From Bacillota bacterium (GTDB lineage Bacteria; Bacillota; Bacilli; Paenibacillales; NBRC-103111): a DNA stretch of 64,000 nt. A program made the position numbers and the translations under genes. The DNA lies in contig JAEWGW010000026.1 in NCBI GenBank assembly GCA_023388055.1, positions 110,390-174,389 on the forward strand, in the 5' to 3' direction. The notes under the pieces are model-generated. The model saw only the letters and a program-made list of their open reading frames with translations. It ran no database searches and was not told the origin of the DNA. Below are positions 33,452 through 42,544 of this stretch, one piece after another; positions within the stretch are counted from its first letter, which is position 1; every line of letters starts with the position of its first letter.

Positions 33452-34532
33452 TTGCAGGCAAATCCGGCCAATCGGGTTGTGCAAGACCCGGTGCAGCCGC
33501 CGGCTTTCTATGACAGCGCTTGCGGCTCTTGCCGGTTTAACGCTTTTCACCGCAGGCTGCTCTCTTCTGCCCAAGGAGGAGGAGGCACTCAAGCCGCCTC
33601 TAGTCAAGCCGGTGCAGCAGAACATAGAGCTGTTCGAGGTGAAACGTGCGTCCATCGCCCGGCAGTTGAAGGGAAGCGCTGTCTTTACCCCTGCAGAACG
33701 TCAGGAGCTCTCCTTTAAGGAATCCGGCGGGCGGCTGAAGGAAATGGTGGTGAATCTGGGGGACACCGTGAAAGCTGGTGATGCTGTGGCGAGGATCGAG
33801 TCGGGAGACCTGGAGATCAAACTGCAGCAGCAGCGGCTGACAGTGGAAAAAGCACGCATTCTACTTGAGCAGACCATAGAAGAGCAGCCCGGCAATGCCA
33901 GAGCGTTCCGGTTAAAGGCAATAGATCTGGAAAGTGCCCAGCTGCAGCTGAATAGTCTGGAGGAGCAGCTGAAGCGTACCACATTAGTTTCAACCATTGG
34001 CGGCGTTGTCACTTTCATCGCTCCGCTTCAAGCGGGGGATTCTGTCCAGGCTTACAGTACCGTTGTGGGCATTTCCAATCCCAAGAAGGTGAATTTAGTT
34101 TATGAATCCTCCAGCGGCAATGACCTGGCTGGAGTGGAGGTAGGGATGGAGGTGTCCTTTACCTTTAGAGATGAGGAATATAAAGGCACGGTGCTGCAGA
34201 CCCCCTCGACAGCGCCTGTGGGCAACGCAGCAGCCGGCAATAAGGCGCTTCAGGAGAAAAACACCAAGTCCCTATATTTCTCTATCCTGAATCCCCCCGA
34301 GGATGCGTCCCTGGGAAGCAGTGTTTACTTCACATTGACCCAAGAGATGAGGGAGAATGTTCTGGTGATTCCGAGAGGTGCCCTGCGCTCCTACGGCGGA
34401 CGCAACTATGTCCAGATCCTGGATGGACAGAGCAGGAAGGAAGCAGACGTGGAGCAGGGTATTGTAACCCAGACGGATGTGGAAATTCGGCAGGGGCTGA
34501 AGGAAGGACAAAGAGTCATCATCAGTAATTGA
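33441..34532 (+). CDS. MacA/HlyD-like membrane-fusion lipoprotein
   Basis: The product is about 363 residues. A hydrophobic signal ends in LFTAGC, a lipobox-like site, followed by LLPKEEEALKPP. A lipoyl/biotinyl-like half (KEMVVNLGDTVKAGDAVARIESGDLEI), a coiled-coil hairpin (about 150-195), the second lipoyl half and a beta-barrel (LVYESSSGNDLAGVEVGMEV) follow; the C-terminal domain ends in EGQRVIISN. Such adaptors link FtsX-type permeases to the outside in Gram-positives. The start is uncertain: ATG 33441 gives a sensible signal peptide and an 11-base overlap with the ATPase gene. Confidence 0.85.
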   Translation: MKDNCRQIRPIGLCKTRCSRRLSMTALAALAGLTLFTAGCSLLPKEEEALKPPLVKPVQQNIELFEVKRASIARQLKGSAVFTPAERQELSFKESGGRLKEMVVNLGDTVKAGDAVARIESGDLEIKLQQQRLTVEKARILLEQTIEEQPGNARAFRLKAIDLESAQLQLNSLEEQLKRTTLVSTIGGVVTFIAPLQAGDSVQAYSTVVGISNPKKVNLVYESSSGNDLAGVEVGMEVSFTFRDEEYKGTVLQTPSTAPVGNAAAGNKALQEKNTKSLYFSILNPPEDASLGSSVYFTLTQEMRENVLVIPRGALRSYGGRNYVQILDGQSRKEADVEQGIVTQTDVEIRQGLKEGQRVIISN

Positions 34533-34560
34533 TGATGATGGGGACGAGAGGAGGTGCCCT

Positions 34561-37434
34561 GTGGCGCTGTTCATCATGTTATTGCGCAAAATGGCCAAAA
34601 ACCGGTGGCTGGAGCTGAGTTTGTTGACTGGCCTTGTCATCACGGTGGGATTGGCCAGCTCCATGCCCATCTATACCGGTTCTATCCTGCAACGGATGCT
34701 TCTGAAGGATCTGGAGGCTTCCCAGACCGTGAACCGCATTTATCCGGGAGCGTATTCCGCTTCCGCCACAGTTCTGAATTACCGTCCTGAGGATCAGGCC
34801 GGACAGGTGAAGGAAGCGGACCGCTACATGGAGGAAGAGGTGCTGCCAAGGCTGGGGATGCCTGTTCAAACCTATACGGTACAGCGTGAAACGCTTACTC
34901 TGCCTGCCGTTCCGGCAGACCCGCAAAAAGCGGACCCCAATGTGAGGCGTCTGGCCTCCATTGCAGCCTTGTCCGGTATGGAAAACTATATCGAGCTTGT
35001 GGACGGGCGCCTCCCTTCCAAAGAAATAAAGGATGGCGTGTATGAAGCACTGGTGACAGAGGATGCTTTGAACGGCTTGAAGATGGTGATCGGTACGGAA
35101 TTTGTGTTCCGGGATCAAAGCATAAAAGGCGAGGTCCGGGTAGTGCCTGTAGGCGTAATCCGTTATAAGGATGAGCAGGGGCTATACTGGAATTTTCAGG
35201 AGAATAAATTCGAACAGCAGTTTTTGATTCCCTATGAGCTGTTCGAGGAGAATTTTACTAAAGATGGCGTTATGAGGGTGCAGTTTATGATCTGGCGCGC
35301 CAATCTGGATTATGCCGGGCTGAAGATCAATTATGCGGAAGCCCCCTTGGAGATCAGAGTTAATCATGCCAAATTCTTGTCCGGGACCTTCGGCACCAGT
35401 TATGTGTCCATGGCTGCCGAACCCGTTTTGAAAACCTACAACGGCAAGGAAAGCAGGCTGCGCCTGATGCTCTGGTCCTTGAATGTTCCGGTTTTGATTA
35501 TGCTGGGCTTCTATCTGCTGCTGGTTGCCCATTTGACGGTAGGACGCCAAAAGAATGAGATCGCCGTACTCCGCAGCCGCGGGGCGGGACGGATACAGCT
35601 TATGGGCGTTTATGCCGCGGAGGCGCTGTTGCTAGGGGCCATTGCCATGGGGATCGGACCATTCCTGGGGTTATATATTGCCAAGGCGCTGGGGGCGTCC
35701 AACGGTTTCCTGGAGTTTGTCCAGCGGGCCAAGCTGGATGCGTCTCTGACTGCTGAAGCGTACCGGTACGCGGGAATTGCTGCGATTTGCTCAGTGGTGA
35801 TGCTGCTGGTGCCGGTGTTTTTGGCCACCCGGACTACCATTGTCAGCCACAAGGTTCAATTGGCGCGGGTGCGGACACTCAGCCTGGCCCACAAATTCGG
35901 ATTGGATGCTATGTTGCTGGGTATTTCTGTATACGGAATCTATTCCTTCCGCAGAAGAACTGCAGATTTGCAGGCCCTTGGCTTGAATTCCATGGATTTT
36001 AAGGTAGACCCTCTGTTGTTTGCGGTTCCGGCCATTTTTATCCTTGGCTTCAGTCTGCTGCTGCTTCGGATATATCCCTTAGCCATCCGGCTGCTTTATC
36101 GGATTGGGCGCAGGTGGTGGTCACCGCCGGCATATTCAGCCTTGATCCAGGTTGGACGCTCTGCAACAGGCTATCAGTTTATCATGCTGTTTCTGGCCAT
36201 GACGATGGCTACCGGCTTGTTCGGGGCCAGTGCTGCAAGAACCATCAACCAGAATGCGGAGGATCAGATCCGGTATAGGAACGGGGCCGATCTGGTGCTG
36301 ATGGCCAAGTGGGAGAATGATGCGCCGCCCCAATCCGACGGGGAGGAAAAATCCAGTGAAGTAAACACCTCAAAGCGTGTCCAGTACAGTGAGCCGCCAT
36401 TTATTCCCTTCACGGAGCTGCCCGGTATTGAAGGTACAGCCAGGGTATTCAGTCGGAAAGGCGATTTGGTCGAAAAATCCTCCAATGCTGAAGTGACCAT
36501 CATGGGTATCGAATCCGATGATTTCGGCCGGACCTCCTGGATGCGGGACCGTTTGCTGGATCACCATTTCTATGATTATCTGAACATCCTTGCACAGGAT
36601 CCGGCGGCTGTCCTCATATCCCGCTCCATCGCCGAGGAATTCAAGGTGCAGCCGGGAGACAGCCTGTCTGTCCGGTGGGACGGAACGGCTTATGCCACTG
36701 TCCAGGTTTACGGGATCGTGGACTATTGGCCAACCTGGAACCCAAACTCCCAGCAATCCGCAAGCCAAACCCAGACGCCGCAGGCAGGAAGTGTGAATAA
36801 GCCGGTAAAACCCAAGCTGGTGGTGGGGAATCTCTCTTACTTGGAAAGCACGCTTGCAATGGAGCCGTACCATGTATGGCTGAAGCTGAAGCCGGATGCG
36901 TCCCTGCAGGAGATATACAAAAGCATTGAGGAGAAAAAGCTCCCTTTGGTTTCTGTGGTCAATACCGCCCAGGATGTGAGTGACTCCAGGAAGGATCCTT
37001 TCCGGATGGCATTAAACGGCGCCATGACCTTGGGCTTCATGATTTCTGCGGGAATATGCTTGATCGGCTTTCTGCTGTACTGGCTCCTGTCCTTCTCCGG
37101 CAGAACCCTGCAATATGGCATATACAGGGCTATGGGCATCACTCTTCCCCAGTTGGTAGGCATGATTGCCTTGGAGCTTCTGCTGACCTCCGGGGCGGCG
37201 GTTGTGATCGGTGGTTTTACCGGAGCGGTGACAGGCAAGCTGTTTGTCCCATTCTTCCAGCTTTCCTTTAACTTCTCCGACCAGGCACTGCCGTTCCAGG
37301 TCATCTTCAAGGCTGCTGACGAATTGAGGCTGTACGCGGTAGTGTCGGCTATGGTCGCCTTTGGGTTGGCTGTTCTGGGTTTTATGCTCTCCCGTCTCCG
37401 GATTCATCAGGCCGTTAAATTGGGGGAGGACTGA
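34561..37434 (+). CDS. FtsX/MacB-family ABC permease (large)
   Basis: This 957-residue permease contains two FtsX-type units. An N-terminal membrane helix (about 15-35) is followed by a large extracellular domain, three helices near 310-420, additional helices near 450-560, a second extracellular domain of about 230 residues, and three C-terminal helices ending in LSRLRIHQAVKLGED. This arrangement suits mechanotransmission-type export or lipoprotein/peptide handling. GTG start, set by GAGGAGGTG. It stands between the adaptor and the second ATPase; the substrate is unknown. Confidence 0.88.
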   Translation: MALFIMLLRKMAKNRWLELSLLTGLVITVGLASSMPIYTGSILQRMLLKDLEASQTVNRIYPGAYSASATVLNYRPEDQAGQVKEADRYMEEEVLPRLGMPVQTYTVQRETLTLPAVPADPQKADPNVRRLASIAALSGMENYIELVDGRLPSKEIKDGVYEALVTEDALNGLKMVIGTEFVFRDQSIKGEVRVVPVGVIRYKDEQGLYWNFQENKFEQQFLIPYELFEENFTKDGVMRVQFMIWRANLDYAGLKINYAEAPLEIRVNHAKFLSGTFGTSYVSMAAEPVLKTYNGKESRLRLMLWSLNVPVLIMLGFYLLLVAHLTVGRQKNEIAVLRSRGAGRIQLMGVYAAEALLLGAIAMGIGPFLGLYIAKALGASNGFLEFVQRAKLDASLTAEAYRYAGIAAICSVVMLLVPVFLATRTTIVSHKVQLARVRTLSLAHKFGLDAMLLGISVYGIYSFRRRTADLQALGLNSMDFKVDPLLFAVPAIFILGFSLLLLRIYPLAIRLLYRIGRRWWSPPAYSALIQVGRSATGYQFIMLFLAMTMATGLFGASAARTINQNAEDQIRYRNGADLVLMAKWENDAPPQSDGEEKSSEVNTSKRVQYSEPPFIPFTELPGIEGTARVFSRKGDLVEKSSNAEVTIMGIESDDFGRTSWMRDRLLDHHFYDYLNILAQDPAAVLISRSIAEEFKVQPGDSLSVRWDGTAYATVQVYGIVDYWPTWNPNSQQSASQTQTPQAGSVNKPVKPKLVVGNLSYLESTLAMEPYHVWLKLKPDASLQEIYKSIEEKKLPLVSVVNTAQDVSDSRKDPFRMALNGAMTLGFMISAGICLIGFLLYWLLSFSGRTLQYGIYRAMGITLPQLVGMIALELLLTSGAAVVIGGFTGAVTGKLFVPFFQLSFNFSDQALPFQVIFKAADELRLYAVVSAMVAFGLAVLGFMLSRLRIHQAVKLGED

Positions 37435-37438
37435 CAAC

Positions 37439-38320
37439 ATGATTCATTGCGATAATCTGGTTAAAATATACAAAGCCGCGGAGCTGGAGGTTATTGCTCT
37501 CCAGGGTCTGGACTTGCAGGTGGCGGAGGGGGAGCTGATGGCTATTATCGGCAACAGCGGCAGCGGCAAATCCACACTGCTGAATATGCTGGGCGGGCTG
37601 GACCGGCCATCCGCAGGCAAGCTTGTTGTGAACGGAACGGATCTCCTGCAGCTTACAGAGCGCGAACTGGTCCGTTACAAGCGGGAAACCGTAGGGTTTG
37701 TCTGGCAGAATAATGCGCGGAATCTGGTACCATACCTGACGGCACAGGAGAATGTGGAGCTGCCTATGCTTCTCCGCGGGAGGCGGAGACGGGAGAGAGC
37801 ATTACTGCTTCTCGAGGCGGTAGGGTTGGCGGACCGCAGACATAACCGGCTCCAGCAGCTGTCGGGCGGTGAGCAGCAGAGGGTTGCCATCGCGATTGCC
37901 TTGGCCAATGATCCCCGGCTGCTGCTGGCGGATGAGCCGACCGGTTCGGTGGATTCGAAGATGACCACCCAAATCCTGGATCTGTTCCGGCAATTGAACC
38001 GCGACCTGGGACTGACCGTTGTCATCGTCACCCATGACCCGCTGTTAGCCCGCAAGGTGGACCGGGTGGTGGCCATCCGCGACGGAAAAACCTCCTCGGA
38101 GATCCTCCGGCGCAAATCCTACTCCGAGGAGCTGGAGGAGCTGGAGGCGGGGGATGCGGCAGAAGAGGAATCCCATGTGGAATATGCTGTTCTGGACAAG
38201 GCGGGAAGGCTGCAAATCCCCTCCGGGTATCTGGAATCACTGGGCTTAAGCAGCACCGCCGGAAACAAGGTCAGGGTTTCGGTGGAGGAAGGCAGGATTG
38301 TCCTCGAGCCTCCGGAATAG
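37439..38320 (+). CDS. MacB/LolD-type ABC ATPase 2 with C-terminal AbrB-like domain
   Basis: A 293-residue protein. Residues 1-225 are a LolD-like ATPase with Walker A GNSGSGKST, Q-loop VWQNN, signature LSGGEQQRVAIAIAL, Walker B LLLADEPTGSVD and H-loop VTHD. After an acidic linker (EELEELEAGDAAEEE) the last 45 residues (VLDKAGRLQIPSGYLESLG...NKVRVSVEEGRIVLEPPE) look like a SpoVT/AbrB swapped-hairpin domain. AbrB domains normally dimerise and bind DNA; here it may dimerise the ATPase or gate it. It starts 4 bases after the permease stop. Confidence 0.9.
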   Translation: MIHCDNLVKIYKAAELEVIALQGLDLQVAEGELMAIIGNSGSGKSTLLNMLGGLDRPSAGKLVVNGTDLLQLTERELVRYKRETVGFVWQNNARNLVPYLTAQENVELPMLLRGRRRRERALLLLEAVGLADRRHNRLQQLSGGEQQRVAIAIALANDPRLLLADEPTGSVDSKMTTQILDLFRQLNRDLGLTVVIVTHDPLLARKVDRVVAIRDGKTSSEILRRKSYSEELEELEAGDAAEEESHVEYAVLDKAGRLQIPSGYLESLGLSSTAGNKVRVSVEEGRIVLEPPE

Positions 38321-38352
38321 GCGATTTCCATAAAAGTGTCACGTTTAACCGG

Positions 38353-38381
38353 TTGTCAATTCTTCTAATACCTCTTATACT
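38353..38381 (+). promoter_or_regulatory. Sigma-A promoter of the amino acid importer operon
   Basis: TTGTCA-N17-TATACT, a close match to the consensus, with a predicted start near 38388, 41 bases before the binding-protein gene. Confidence 0.8.
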
Positions 38382-38428
38382 ATACAAGTCGCGTTATGAA
38401 TGAATATACAGAAGAGGTGCATATCGAA

Positions 38429-39310
38429 ATGAAGAAATTGACAATTCTCCTGGCAGCGGTTATGATGCTGGCCATGCTGGCCGCCTGCGGCGAGAAAAAC
38501 AAGGAATCGGACAAAACTCAAGGCGCTTCTGCTCCGGCAGCCGCTACTACAGCAGCTTCCACTGCCCCGGCATCCCCGACTGCAGGCGCAGCTGACAAGC
38601 TTGCCGACATCAAGAAGGCCGGCACCATCATCATGGGCACCAGCGCAGATTACGCGCCGTACGAGTTCCACAAGAACATTGACGGCAAGGATACCATCGT
38701 CGGCTTCGATGTGGAAATCGCCAAAGCCATTGCCAAGGATCTGGGTGTGAAGCTGGAGATCAAGGATATCGGATTTGACGGTCTGCTGCCTGCTCTGAAC
38801 GCCGGCAAGGTAGACTTCGTTATTTCCGGCATGACGCCTAATGAAGAACGTCTGAAGAGTGTGGACTTCTCCAAGATTTATTACACCGCTCAACAGGTAA
38901 TCATGATCCGTGCGGACGACAAGGACAAGTTCAAGTCCATGGATGATCTGAAGAAGGTTTCCGTCGGCGTACAAACCGCTTCTATCCAAGAGGATATCGC
39001 CAAGGAGCAGCTCCAAGGCGCCAAGATCAAGTCCATTGCCAAAATCACCGATCTGGCACTGGAATTGAAGAACAAGAAGATTGATGCCATCATTATGGAA
39101 TCTCCCGTAGCCAATGGCTATGTGAACAAGAACAAGGATCTCGTCATCAGCAGCGTGAAGCCCAAGGCTGAGGAAGCCGGCTCCGCCATTGCCATCAAGA
39201 AGGGCAATGATACCCTGACTGCCGAAATCAACAAGTCCCTTGACAAAATGATCAAGGACAAGACCATTGACAAACTGGTGGATGAAGCTTTCCAATTGTC
39301 TGAGAAATAA
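38429..39310 (+). CDS. Polar amino acid ABC transporter, substrate-binding lipoprotein
   Basis: The 293-residue protein has a lipoprotein signal peptide with lipobox MLAAC (C20), an Ala/Thr/Pro-rich tether (about 30-60), and a type II periplasmic-binding fold of the family 3 kind: GTIIMGTSADYAPYEF, GFDVEIAKAIAKDLG, GFDGLLPALNAGKVDFVISGMTPNEERLKSVDFS. This binds a polar or charged amino acid extracellularly. GAGGTG upstream supports ATG 38429. The permease and ATPase genes follow. Confidence 0.94.
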   Translation: MKKLTILLAAVMMLAMLAACGEKNKESDKTQGASAPAAATTAASTAPASPTAGAADKLADIKKAGTIIMGTSADYAPYEFHKNIDGKDTIVGFDVEIAKAIAKDLGVKLEIKDIGFDGLLPALNAGKVDFVISGMTPNEERLKSVDFSKIYYTAQQVIMIRADDKDKFKSMDDLKKVSVGVQTASIQEDIAKEQLQGAKIKSIAKITDLALELKNKKIDAIIMESPVANGYVNKNKDLVISSVKPKAEEAGSAIAIKKGNDTLTAEINKSLDKMIKDKTIDKLVDEAFQLSEK

Positions 39311-39329
39311 TGCAATTGCATGGCAACGG

Positions 39330-39364
39330 GGGGAAACGGCGGCTGTTGTTCCGCTGTTTTCCCC
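39330..39364 (+). terminator. Intra-operon hairpin between binding protein and permease
   Basis: GGGGAAACGGCGG and CCGCTGTTTTCCCC form a stem of about 13 bp with no real T-tract. It probably stabilises or attenuates the mRNA so that the binding protein is made in excess. Confidence 0.6.
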
Positions 39365-39400
39365 TTCGGCATGCCACCAGGGAGGATATGGAGGGATAAG

Positions 39401-40108
39401 ATGAATACTGCATTTCTGGCAATGGATTTTTCTTTTATGAACGAATATGGAAGCTATTATCTGACAGGTGCCTGGACCACCATTAAGCTGGCCTTTTTCA
39501 CCGTCATATGCGGCGGTATCCTGGGGATGTTTATTGCCCTGATGCGTTTGTCCGTCAACCGGTTTATCCGTTTTTTGGCATCCGCTTACATTGAAATCAT
39601 CCGCGGCACCCCGCTTCTGGTGCAGCTGCTAATCGTATATTACAGCCTTCCCAACGGTGTGGAATGGCTCTTGGTTAAGGTGGGCCTTCCGGGCGATGCA
39701 CTGGCTCTGCCGGATTTTGCGTATTGCGTCATTGCGTTAACCATCAACAGCGCCGCTTATGTGGCAGAGATTTTCCGTGCGGGCATTCAAGCAGTGGACA
39801 GGGGCCAGATGGAAGCTGCCCGTTCCTTGGGGATGCCCAAACGAATGGCTATGACCCATATCATTCTGCCTCAGGCCATCCGCAACATTCTGCCGGCTCT
39901 GGGCAATGAGTTTGTCGTGATTATTAAGGAATCGTCCCAGGTTATGGTTATCGGCATGGCCGAGCTGATGTACAGTGCCAACCTGATCCGCGGCGCCACT
40001 TATCTCTCGATGGAGCCTCTTCTGGTAGCTGCCGTTATCTACTTTACGCTGACCTTCCCGCTCTCCAAGATTCTCAGTCTGGTTGAAAGGAGGATGACCG
40101 CCCAATGA
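39401..40108 (+). CDS. Polar amino acid ABC transporter permease
   Basis: A 235-residue HisMQ-type permease with about five membrane segments and the cytoplasmic EAA loop (EAARSLGMPKRMAMTHIILPQAI) that contacts the ATPase. IEIIRGTPLLVQLLIVYYSLP is typical of the family. GGAGGG precedes ATG 39401. It overlaps the ATPase gene by ATGA. Confidence 0.94.
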   Translation: MNTAFLAMDFSFMNEYGSYYLTGAWTTIKLAFFTVICGGILGMFIALMRLSVNRFIRFLASAYIEIIRGTPLLVQLLIVYYSLPNGVEWLLVKVGLPGDALALPDFAYCVIALTINSAAYVAEIFRAGIQAVDRGQMEAARSLGMPKRMAMTHIILPQAIRNILPALGNEFVVIIKESSQVMVIGMAELMYSANLIRGATYLSMEPLLVAAVIYFTLTFPLSKILSLVERRMTAQ

Positions 40109-40827
40109 TTAAGGTCAATCAGCTGCACAAAAGCTTCGGCAAGAACCATGTGCTCAATGATGTGAACATCCATATCGCCAAAGGCGAGGTTGTGGTAGTC
40201 ATCGGTCCTTCAGGCTCGGGTAAAAGCACCTTCTTGCGCTGCCTGAACCTCCTGGAGATCCCGTCCAGCGGCGAGGTTGTGTTTGAAGGAGTGAATATCA
40301 CTGACAAGAAGACAGATATCAATGTCCTGCGGCAGAAGATGGGGATGGTATTTCAGCAGTTCAATTTGTTCCCGCATCTGACTGTCCTGAAGAATATTAC
40401 TATGGCACCGCGGAAGCTGAAGGGAATGAACCAGCAGGATGCGGATAAGCTGGCCATGGAGCTGCTTAAGACTGTCGGCCTGGAGGATAAGGCCAACAGC
40501 TACCCGGCACAGCTGTCCGGGGGTCAGAAGCAGCGGATAGCCATCGCCCGTGCCTTGGCTATGCAGCCTGACGTGCTATTGTTCGATGAACCCACCTCCG
40601 CCCTTGATCCGGAAATGGTCGGCGAGGTATTGGATGTTATGAAGCGGCTCGCTGCAGAAGGGATGACCATGGTGGTGGTAACCCACGAGATGGGCTTTGC
40701 CCGTGAGGTGGGGAGCCGGCTTATCTTTATGGATAAAGGAACCATCGCCGAGGAGGGTTTGCCTGCAGAAATATTTGCAGAGCCCAAACATCCCCGCACC
40801 CGGGAATTCCTCAGCAAGGTGCTCTGA
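40105..40827 (+). CDS. Polar amino acid ABC transporter ATPase (GlnQ-type)
   Basis: A 240-residue ATPase with all motifs: Walker A GPSGSGKST, Q-loop VFQQFNLFPHL, signature LSGGQKQRIAIARAL, Walker B VLLFDEPTSALD, and H-loop VVTHEMGFA. It is the third gene of a complete importer operon and is translationally coupled to the permease. A terminator follows. Confidence 0.95.
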   Translation: MIKVNQLHKSFGKNHVLNDVNIHIAKGEVVVVIGPSGSGKSTFLRCLNLLEIPSSGEVVFEGVNITDKKTDINVLRQKMGMVFQQFNLFPHLTVLKNITMAPRKLKGMNQQDADKLAMELLKTVGLEDKANSYPAQLSGGQKQRIAIARALAMQPDVLLFDEPTSALDPEMVGEVLDVMKRLAAEGMTMVVVTHEMGFAREVGSRLIFMDKGTIAEEGLPAEIFAEPKHPRTREFLSKVL

Positions 40828-40838
40828 TTCTATTGATG

Positions 40839-40868
40839 AAGCCCGTCCCGGGATGGACGGGCTTTTCC
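40839..40868 (+). terminator. Terminator of the amino acid importer operon
   Basis: AAGCCCGTCC-CGGGAT-GGACGGGCTT, a perfect 10-bp stem with TTTT tail. Confidence 0.88.
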
Positions 40869-40965
40869 GTCTCCAGACAGCGGGAGTTTCCTTCTTCAGA
40901 AAGTTGAAATTGCCTGCCGCATCTATCATAATTATATATACAACACATAACTATGGGGTGATGGC

Positions 40966-41469
40966 TTGAGGATCGGTATTGTTTCGGATACCCACCTGTC
41001 GGACCGCAGGGAAATCCGGCTTCCGGGGGAACTTTTGAAGGGATTGTCGGGAGTGGACCTGATCCTTCATGCGGGAGATTGGGTTTCCCCCAAGGTAGCC
41101 GAGGAGCTGGAGAAGCTGGCTCCGGTTGAAGGGATAGCCGGAAACAATGACGGAGCGGACATTGTCAACCGCTTCGGTTACAAGAAGATCGTGGAGGCCG
41201 CGGGTATCCGCATCGGGCTTATTCACGGTGACGGGTACGGTAAAACCACGGAACGCCGAGCCTTTGATGCATTTGAAGGACAGGATGTCCAGGCGGTTGT
41301 CTTTGGCCATTCCCATATTCCTTATCTGGAGCATAAAGCAGGCATCCTCTTGTTTAACCCCGGTTCCCCTACGGATAAGCGCCGTCAGCCGCTCTATTCC
41401 TACGGGATGATGGACATTGGGAAAAGCGGGATAACCGCAGAGCATTATTATTACCCGTCCCGGGATTAA
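40966..41469 (+). CDS. YfcE/MJ0936-type metallophosphoesterase
   Basis: The 167-residue phosphodiesterase has the five metallophosphoesterase motifs: VSDTHLS, HAGDW, GNND, HGDGYG and GHSHIP. The small size fits the MJ0936/YsnB group acting on phosphodiester model substrates; the biological substrate is unknown. TTG start at 40966 after GGGGTGATGG. It stands alone between the importer terminator and degV. Confidence 0.9.
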   Translation: MRIGIVSDTHLSDRREIRLPGELLKGLSGVDLILHAGDWVSPKVAEELEKLAPVEGIAGNNDGADIVNRFGYKKIVEAAGIRIGLIHGDGYGKTTERRAFDAFEGQDVQAVVFGHSHIPYLEHKAGILLFNPGSPTDKRRQPLYSYGMMDIGKSGITAEHYYYPSRD

Positions 41470-41487
41470 TTTGCCGTATTCCCGTAT

Positions 41488-41498
41488 TTTTCGACAAA
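41488..41498 (-). promoter_or_regulatory. Candidate Spo0A box upstream of degV
   Basis: TTTGTCGAAAA (minus strand) contains the full 0A-box consensus. It lies about 30 bases before a possible -10 (TATACT, 41526-41531) of the degV gene. Confidence 0.5.
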
Positions 41499-41570
41499 TT
41501 CCTTCTATTTTCACCGATTTTCCGTTATACTAAAGCTATTCCTGCATCTTTCGTAGAAATGAGTGAACAC

Positions 41571-42416
41571 ATGGCCATTAAGATATTTACCGACGGAAGC
41601 TCAGATTTGCCTAAACGCATTCTGGAGCAATTGGGCATCGTACAGATCCCCTTGCCGGTTCATTTTGAGGATGAGCATTTCGATTCTGACATGGATTTGG
41701 AGCTCTTTTACAATAAACTCGGTTCGTCTAGTGTGCTTCCCAAAACCTGCAGTCCATCGCCGAGTACCTTCTTCAACAAATTTATGAGTGTGGACGCTAA
41801 CGAGCAGATTCTTTGCATTGCGCTGTCCTCGGGACTTAGCAGCACCTATCATCATGCCGTGATGGGCAAAACGATGGTGGAGGAGGAGCATCCCCAGCGT
41901 CTTCCCATTGAGGTGCTGGACAGCAAGAATGCTTCTTTGGGCTTGGGGGTTCTAGTTTATAAGGCGGCCCGAATGGCGAAGGAAGGGCACAGCATGCATG
42001 ATCTGGTGCAGACCATGAAACGAAGCATCTCCGAGGTGAAGAATTACTTTGTACTGGATACTCTGGAGAATGTGATTAAAGGGGGAAGGCTGGACCGGGT
42101 CCGCGGCGCCATTGCCTCCGTTCTGAATATCAAGCTCCTGATGTGTGCCAGCGAGGAAGGTACTCTGGAGGTGCTGGAGAAGGTCCGCGGCACCCAGAAT
42201 GCCATCAAGAAAATGATTGACCGGATCGGCGAGGCCGGACATGATTTCGAGAAGAAGGTGCTTGCCATCGGCCACAGCAATTGCGAGGAGCGGGCTCATG
42301 AAGTCATGGAGATGATTCTGAAGCGCTACCCCTTTAAAGATGTGATTGTGGCAGAGATGGGGCCGGTTATCGGCACCTATGCAGGCAAAGGCGGTATTTT
42401 GGTCTCCTTCGCTTAA
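41571..42416 (+). CDS. DegV-family fatty-acid-binding protein
   Basis: A 281-residue DegV protein: TDGSSDLPKRILEQLGIVQIPLPV, SSVLPKTCSPSPSTFFNKF, ALSSGLSSTYHHAV, LDTLENVIKGGRLDRV and the C-terminal GPVIGTYAGKGGI. DegV proteins bind a fatty acid and in staphylococci (FakB) present it to the fatty acid kinase FakA; no fakA is adjacent. The exact start is uncertain between ATG 41559 and ATG 41571 because neither has a strong ribosome binding site. Confidence 0.93.
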   Translation: MAIKIFTDGSSDLPKRILEQLGIVQIPLPVHFEDEHFDSDMDLELFYNKLGSSSVLPKTCSPSPSTFFNKFMSVDANEQILCIALSSGLSSTYHHAVMGKTMVEEEHPQRLPIEVLDSKNASLGLGVLVYKAARMAKEGHSMHDLVQTMKRSISEVKNYFVLDTLENVIKGGRLDRVRGAIASVLNIKLLMCASEEGTLEVLEKVRGTQNAIKKMIDRIGEAGHDFEKKVLAIGHSNCEERAHEVMEMILKRYPFKDVIVAEMGPVIGTYAGKGGILVSFA

Positions 42417-42422
42417 TCCAAT

Positions 42423-42473
42423 CCCCCAAAAGTGAAGTAAAGCGATGCAGCTTATTCCTGTTACTTTTGGGGG
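42423..42473. other. Long-stem hairpin after degV
   Basis: CCCCCAAAAGT pairs perfectly with ACTTTTGGGGG across a 29-base loop. There is no T-tract, so this may be an mRNA 3'-end stabiliser or a remnant rather than a terminator. Confidence 0.5.
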
Positions 42474-42500
42474 AGCCCCCTGAAAAAGCAAAAACAATAA

Positions 42501-42544
42501 AAGAAGTGTACAGCGGAGATTCCGCCGTACACTTCTTATTTTTT
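42501..42544. terminator. Bidirectional terminator between degV and the hydrolase gene
   Basis: AAGAAGTGTAC...GCGGA-GAT-TCCGC...GTACACTTCTT with T-rich tails on both strands. Confidence 0.85.
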
